64,000 nt of DNA, taken from Streptomyces xylophagus (GTDB taxonomy: Bacteria > Actinomycetota > Actinomycetes > Streptomycetales > Streptomycetaceae). A model generated the notes under the pieces. That model had not been told where the DNA came from. It saw only the letters and a program-made list of their open reading frames with translations, and did no database searches. Shown in pieces: positions 60,876 to 64,000 of the stretch. Every line of letters starts with the position of its first letter. The stretch's first letter is position 1. The stretch covers positions 467,654-531,653 of the forward strand of contig NZ_JNWO01000003.1 of NCBI RefSeq assembly GCF_000716435.1, written 5' to 3'. Both the position numbers and the translations under genes were made by a program.

Positions 60876-61346
60876 ATGGCTCACCGTCTCCGCCCTGTCG
60901 GGCTCGACTTCGTCGACACCGCTCCGGTACGGCTGATCTTCGCGCAGGAGATGTCCGCGGCACCGGACGCGGTCTTCCACGCCCTCAACGACGATGTGCC
61001 GGGGTGGGCGGAGTGGTTCTCGGCCGTGACGCGGGCGCGGGCACTCGACGACGGTGCCGGGCGCGACATCCGGCTGAAGGGTGGCGGGCACTTCGTGGAG
61101 ACGGTGATCGCGGCGAAGGAGGCGGAGGTGTACGCCTACCGCGTCGACATCACGAATGCGCCGGGGGCGCGGGCGTTGGCCGAGGAGTGGCGCCTGGTCC
61201 CTGCCGGGGGTGGGACCAGGGTTCAGTGGACGTTCGCCGCGGATGGCTCCGCCTTGTTTCGGGGGGTTGTGCGGCTGGCTCGGCCTGGGTTGGGGCGGGC
61301 GTTCAAGGGGGCGGTGACGGAGTTGGATCGGCGGTTAGGGCGATAG
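60876..61346 (+). CDS. SRPBCC family protein with a TTA codon
   Basis: A 156-residue polyketide-cyclase/START-like helix-grip protein. FAQEMSAAPDAVFHALNDDV, PGWAEWFSAVTRARALDDG and GGGTRVQWTFAADGSALF fit the SRPBCC pattern of hydrophobic-ligand binders. The third-last sense codon (61335-61337) is TTA (RRLGR end), a codon read only by the bldA tRNA in Streptomyces, so completion may depend on development. It follows the DeoR gene by 69 bases. Confidence 0.83.
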   Translation: MAHRLRPVGLDFVDTAPVRLIFAQEMSAAPDAVFHALNDDVPGWAEWFSAVTRARALDDGAGRDIRLKGGGHFVETVIAAKEAEVYAYRVDITNAPGARALAEEWRLVPAGGGTRVQWTFAADGSALFRGVVRLARPGLGRAFKGAVTELDRRLGR

Positions 61347-61364
61347 GTCGCGTTGGCCGTCGAT

Positions 61365-61415
61365 CGTGTGCGGGTCCGTTGTGGCTGGGCGCGCAGTTCC
61401 CCGCGCCCCTTCAGG
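61365..61415. repeat. Streptomyces intergenic GC hairpin repeat
   Basis: The stretch around GCGCAGTTCCCCGCGCCCCT is the common Streptomyces interspersed element, with stem GGGCGCG (61387-61393) / CGCGCCC (61402-61408). It lies between the convergent SRPBCC and Cds1-like genes and probably works as a terminator. Confidence 0.65.
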
Positions 61416-61425
61416 GCGCTACAGC

Positions 61426-62550
61426 TCAGGTCGGCCACACCCCTGTCACCAGTAGCGACGTGATCGCCTTGCTGTACGGGGTGATGTCCATGCCCTGGGC
61501 CGTCAGCCAGGTGTCCGAGTAGTACTTGTCGAGGTAGCGGTCGCCCGGGTCGCACAACAGGGTTACCACGCTGCCCTGTTGGTCCGTTGCCACCATCTCG
61601 GCGATGATTTTGAGGGCGCTCCAGAGGCCGGTGCCGGTGGAGCCGCCCGCCTTGCGGCCGATGGTTTGTTCCAGGGCTCGTACGGCGGCGATGCCGGCCG
61701 CGTCCGGGACCTTCATCATGCGGTCGATCGCGCCGGGTACGAAGCTCGGTTCCATACGGGGGCGGCCGATGCCCTCGATGCGGGAGCCGCAGTCGCAGGT
61801 GACGTCCGGATCGCCGGTGGTCCAGCCCTCGAAGAAACAGGAGTTCTCCGGGTCGGCGACACAGACGCGGGTGTCGTACTGCATGTAGTGGACGTAGCGC
61901 GCGAGGGTCGCCGAGGTACCGCCGGTGCCGGCCGTGGCGACGATCCACGCGGGCTCCGGGAAACGCTCCAACTCCAGCTGGCGGAAGATGGATTCGGCGA
62001 TGTTGTTGTTGCCGCGCCAGTCCGTGGCCCGCTCCGCGTAGGTGAACTGGTCCATGTAGTGGCCGCCGGTCTCCACCGCGAGGGCGGCCGACTCCTCGTA
62101 CATCTTGCGCGAGTCGTCCACGAAGTGGCACTGGCCGCCGTGGAATTCGATCAGGCGGATCTTCTCGGGGCTGGTCGTGCGCGGCATGACCGCGATGAAG
62201 GGGACGCCGATCAGTTTGGCGAAGTACGCCTCGGACACCGCCGTCGAACCGCTGGACGCCTCGATCACCGGGCGGGTGGGCCGGATCCAGCCATTGCAGA
62301 GGCCGTAGAGGAAGAGGGAGCGGGCGAGGCGGTGTTTGAGGCTGCCCGTGGGGTGGGTCGACTCGTCCTTCAGGTACAGGTCGATGCCCCAGTGCTCGGG
62401 GAGCGGGAAGCGGAGCAGGTGCGTGTCGGCCGAGCGGTTGGCGTCGGCCTGGACCTTGCGGACGGCTTCTTTCAGCCAGCTCCGGTAGGCGCCGTCACTG
62501 CGGTCGACATCGAGGGTGGCGCCGGTCAGGGCCTGTGGGGTGGTGCTCAC
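61426..62550 (-). CDS. PLP-dependent cysteine synthase-family enzyme (Cds1-like L-cysteine desulfhydrase)
   Basis: A 374-residue fold-type II PLP enzyme. The PLP-lysine lies in [20 protein letters not shown]. The substrate loop is [20 protein letters not shown] and the phosphate-binding loop [21 protein letters not shown] Cys-rich insertion ([20 protein letters not shown]) is characteristic of the actinobacterial Cds1/Rv3684 group, which breaks cysteine into H2S, pyruvate and ammonia, rather than of CysK. ATG 62550. A strong stem-loop lies 93-160 bases upstream. Confidence 0.87.
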   Translation of the reverse strand: MSTTPQALTGATLDVDRSDGAYRSWLKEAVRKVQADANRSADTHLLRFPLPEHWGIDLYLKDESTHPTGSLKHRLARSLFLYGLCNGWIRPTRPVIEASSGSTAVSEAYFAKLIGVPFIAVMPRTTSPEKIRLIEFHGGQCHFVDDSRKMYEESAALAVETGGHYMDQFTYAERATDWRGNNNIAESIFRQLELERFPEPAWIVATAGTGGTSATLARYVHYMQYDTRVCVADPENSCFFEGWTTGDPDVTCDCGSRIEGIGRPRMEPSFVPGAIDRMMKVPDAAGIAAVRALEQTIGRKAGGSTGTGLWSALKIIAEMVATDQQGSVVTLLCDPGDRYLDKYYSDTWLTAQGMDITPYSKAITSLLVTGVWPT

Positions 62551-62634
62551 GGCGGGGCTCCTTACGCTTCGCGCCGACGGCGCCTCGCGCGGCCGACACC
62601 TCGATCATAGGCACCTTCCGCACGCTTCTCACCT

Positions 62635-62710
62635 GCATAAACGCGCCTTTGAGGTCCCCAAAGGCGCCCCTGGGGAGCGACCGCAAGGAAACCTGGGGGC
62701 GCATTTATGC
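62635..62710. promoter_or_regulatory. Nested inverted repeats in divergent gap upstream of cds1-like gene
   Basis: Outer arms GCATAAACGCGCC (62635-62647) and GGCGCATTTATGC (62698-62710) pair at 12 of 13 positions. Inside is a perfect 9-bp stem GCGCCTTTG (62643-62651) / CAAAGGCGC (62659-62667) with a 7-base loop. The outer left arm and the inner stem overlap, so the two structures are mutually exclusive, the layout of an RNA switch or attenuator. Orientation unknown. Confidence 0.5.
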
Positions 62711-62857
62711 GAGTGCTCCGGGTACTCACCGTGACCGTGCCGTACGTACTGGTGCTCGACGGCCCGGGCGGGCAGACTGCACCGGAGCGGGACGAACGTC
62801 CTGAACGGGGGCGCACACTGGATCACGAGATGTCCTGGACCAAGGGGGCGGGGAAGC

Positions 62858-63181
62858 ATGGCGGAGCCGGAGTTCACGGCCACGGGCGTGCGGATCGGGA
62901 AGCGGCTGCGGTCGCTCACCCGGGCCGGACAGGTCCGGATCAATGACGGCAGGCTGGAGTTGCTCACCAGTTACGGCAGCGAGATCGACAGCGCGCCGGT
63001 GCAGGCGGTGCGCGCGTCGAAGCCCTGGTTCGCTCCCGAGGACCGGGCGCTGGCCGATCTCAACGGCAACAGGTACCTGTTGACCCTCGGCGAGCACGAC
63101 CCCGCGCCGGGTCAGCCGGGTCCACCGGCGGCACGCCGGTTCATCGAGGCCGTACGCAAGGCGGCCGGGCGCGGCGGCTGA
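62858..63181 (+). CDS. Hypothetical protein
   Basis: A 107-residue basic protein, conserved-looking but not recognised: MAEPEFTATGVRIGKRLRSL, then INDGRLELLTSYGSEIDSAP and NGNRYLLTLGEHDPAPGQ. No signal peptide, membrane span or Cys. ATG 62858 follows GGGGCGGGGAAGC. Divergent from the Cds1-like gene across the inverted-repeat region. Confidence 0.7.
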   Translation: MAEPEFTATGVRIGKRLRSLTRAGQVRINDGRLELLTSYGSEIDSAPVQAVRASKPWFAPEDRALADLNGNRYLLTLGEHDPAPGQPGPPAARRFIEAVRKAAGRGG

Positions 63182-63410
63182 CCGGCACGGCGGGTAGCAA
63201 CCGCCGATCGGCGGTTGGAACGGCTGCGGTCGGCCGCGAGTTGCGGGACCGCGGCCCCTGCGTCACTCTGGTCTCACGTCACTCTGGGTTTACCGGCGAT
63301 AACGCTGCGAACCAGCCCGCCGGGTACAACAGCAGGCGGCCGTTTCCCTTGACCACCCTGCTGGATCCGAACTCCGTGTTCTTCCGGACCTCAGTCGGGG
63401 AGTCGCAGCC

Positions 63411-63965
63411 GTGATCAGTCACCCAAGCAGGCACTGCGCGGTGGAGCTCCAAGCCCTGCCGTCGCGGATCGGCCAGGTCCGCAGAATCGTATCTGCGCAG
63501 TTGCGCTACTGGCATATGGACCCTCTGATAGACCGGGCCGCGCTCGGTGTCACAGAGCTCCTCACCAACGTCCACCGGCACGCCCAGCCCGACAAGACGT
63601 GCATCGTCGAGATCGAGCTGCTGCTCGACCACCTCATGGTCTCGGTGCACGACCACGATCCCCGGCTTCCGGTGGTGGGGGACATCGACGAGGTCGCGCC
63701 TACGGCCACCTGTGGGCGGGGGCTCGCGATGGTCGCCGCGGTCAGCGAGAGCTGGGGGGTGCGGCCTGACGGTGATTCCGGGAAGGTCGTGTGGTTCACG
63801 CTCACCGCGCCCGAGCCAGCACCGGCCGCGCCGGCCGCCCCGGCCCGTCCCCCGCGCCGTGCGGTCGCGGAGAAGCCCGCGCATCGGTTCGTGACCGAGG
63901 TCGAGCACCCGGTCGACGGCCACCGACCCCAACACGCTCCCGCCCGGTCGGCCGTTGCCGGTTGA
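63411..63965 (+). CDS. ATP-binding protein, anti-sigma-factor-like HATPase_c_2
   Basis: A 184-residue GHKL-type ATPase of the RsbW/SpoIIAB-like group that is greatly expanded in Streptomyces. N-box GVTELLTNVHRHAQPDKTC, the G1-like LMVSVHDHDPRLPVVGD, and G2 GRGLAMVAAVSESWG are present. A 50-residue Ala/Pro/Arg-rich tail follows. Start is GTG 63411. It may bind a sigma factor or anti-anti-sigma protein; no partner gene is visible before the window ends. Confidence 0.85.
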   Translation: MISHPSRHCAVELQALPSRIGQVRRIVSAQLRYWHMDPLIDRAALGVTELLTNVHRHAQPDKTCIVEIELLLDHLMVSVHDHDPRLPVVGDIDEVAPTATCGRGLAMVAAVSESWGVRPDGDSGKVVWFTLTAPEPAPAAPAAPARPPRRAVAEKPAHRFVTEVEHPVDGHRPQHAPARSAVAG

Positions 63966-64000
63966 TCGGGCGGTGATTTGTTTGGGGGTGGCTTCGGGGG

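Noticed and set aside
62707..62946. A 79-codon plus-strand ORF beginning MRVLRVLTVTVPYVLVLDG
   Set aside because: It starts inside the inverted repeat, overlaps the 62858 gene out of frame, and becomes Gly/His/Arg-rich junk; no ribosome site.
63642..63660. Degenerate G1 box of the HATPase (HDHDPRLP) as a sign of lost ATP binding
   Set aside because: Many Streptomyces HATPase_c_2 proteins have D-x-S/D-P-x-x-P here, so it is within family variation.

Overview
The window is chromosomal DNA from an actinomycete, almost certainly Streptomyces. It is strongly GC-rich with G/C-biased third codon positions and many GTG starts. Gene sets are typical of the genus: a large LuxR-type LAL regulator, a sedolisin protease, TerD proteins, a DUF574 methyltransferase, an anti-sigma-like HATPase, the common Streptomyces GC hairpin repeat, and a TTA (bldA-type) codon. 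No rRNA, tRNA, CRISPR array or intact insertion sequence was seen. Functions were assigned by reading motifs and overall resemblance, without database searches.

Layout. 1-3586 (minus): the start of a malonate decarboxylase operon, mdcA-mdcB-mdcC-mdcD, with mdcD running off the left edge. 3587-4520: a regulatory gap and a decayed cytochrome P450. 4615-12847: a polysaccharide deacetylase, a YceI protein, an amidohydrolase, a LAL regulator and a secreted S53 protease. 12901-24371: a phenylacetate (paa) catabolic island. Its minus-strand operons are paaJ-crotonase-paaH-paaG-like and paaA-B-C-D-[repeat ORF]-E-paaF-like. On the plus strand are paaI, paaK and a TetR regulator. paaZ (ring opening) is not in the window. 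24481-32461: a methyltransferase, then a complete Opp/Dpp peptide ABC transporter with an M24 peptidase, facing an Lrp/AsnC regulator.

33329-44917: an NAD-dependent DNA ligase (possibly a second copy), a PaaX-family regulator, a secreted serine hydrolase, two MFS transporters, a GAF-PucR regulator and a 3-hydroxybutyrate dehydrogenase. 44972-54834: NUDIX, apolipoprotein N-acyltransferase, a Wzy-like membrane protein, a racemase, an HpnB-like glycosyltransferase, a double TerD protein, a Q/P-rich protein, a MOSC protein and a small membrane protein. 54941-63965: a beta-helix/AAA+ fusion ATPase overlapping tail to tail with a polytopic membrane serine hydrolase, then a DeoR regulator, an SRPBCC protein with a TTA codon, a Cds1-like PLP enzyme and an HATPase.

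Most notable points: (i) the gap between paaD and paaE is filled by 27 tandem 24-bp units. One frame is a 223-codon ORF whose start overlaps the paaD stop and whose stop overlaps the paaE start. (ii) The paaG-like gene has lost about 50 internal codons, including the second oxyanion-hole segment. (iii) One 18-bp motif, ACCGA-N8-TCGGT, sits at the paaA promoter and exactly fills the spacer of the paaJ promoter, so PaaR-type control can be read from sequence. (iv) A second shared palindrome, TATGGK-N5-MCCAYA, links the MHS transporter and bdhA to the GAF-PucR regulator encoded between them.
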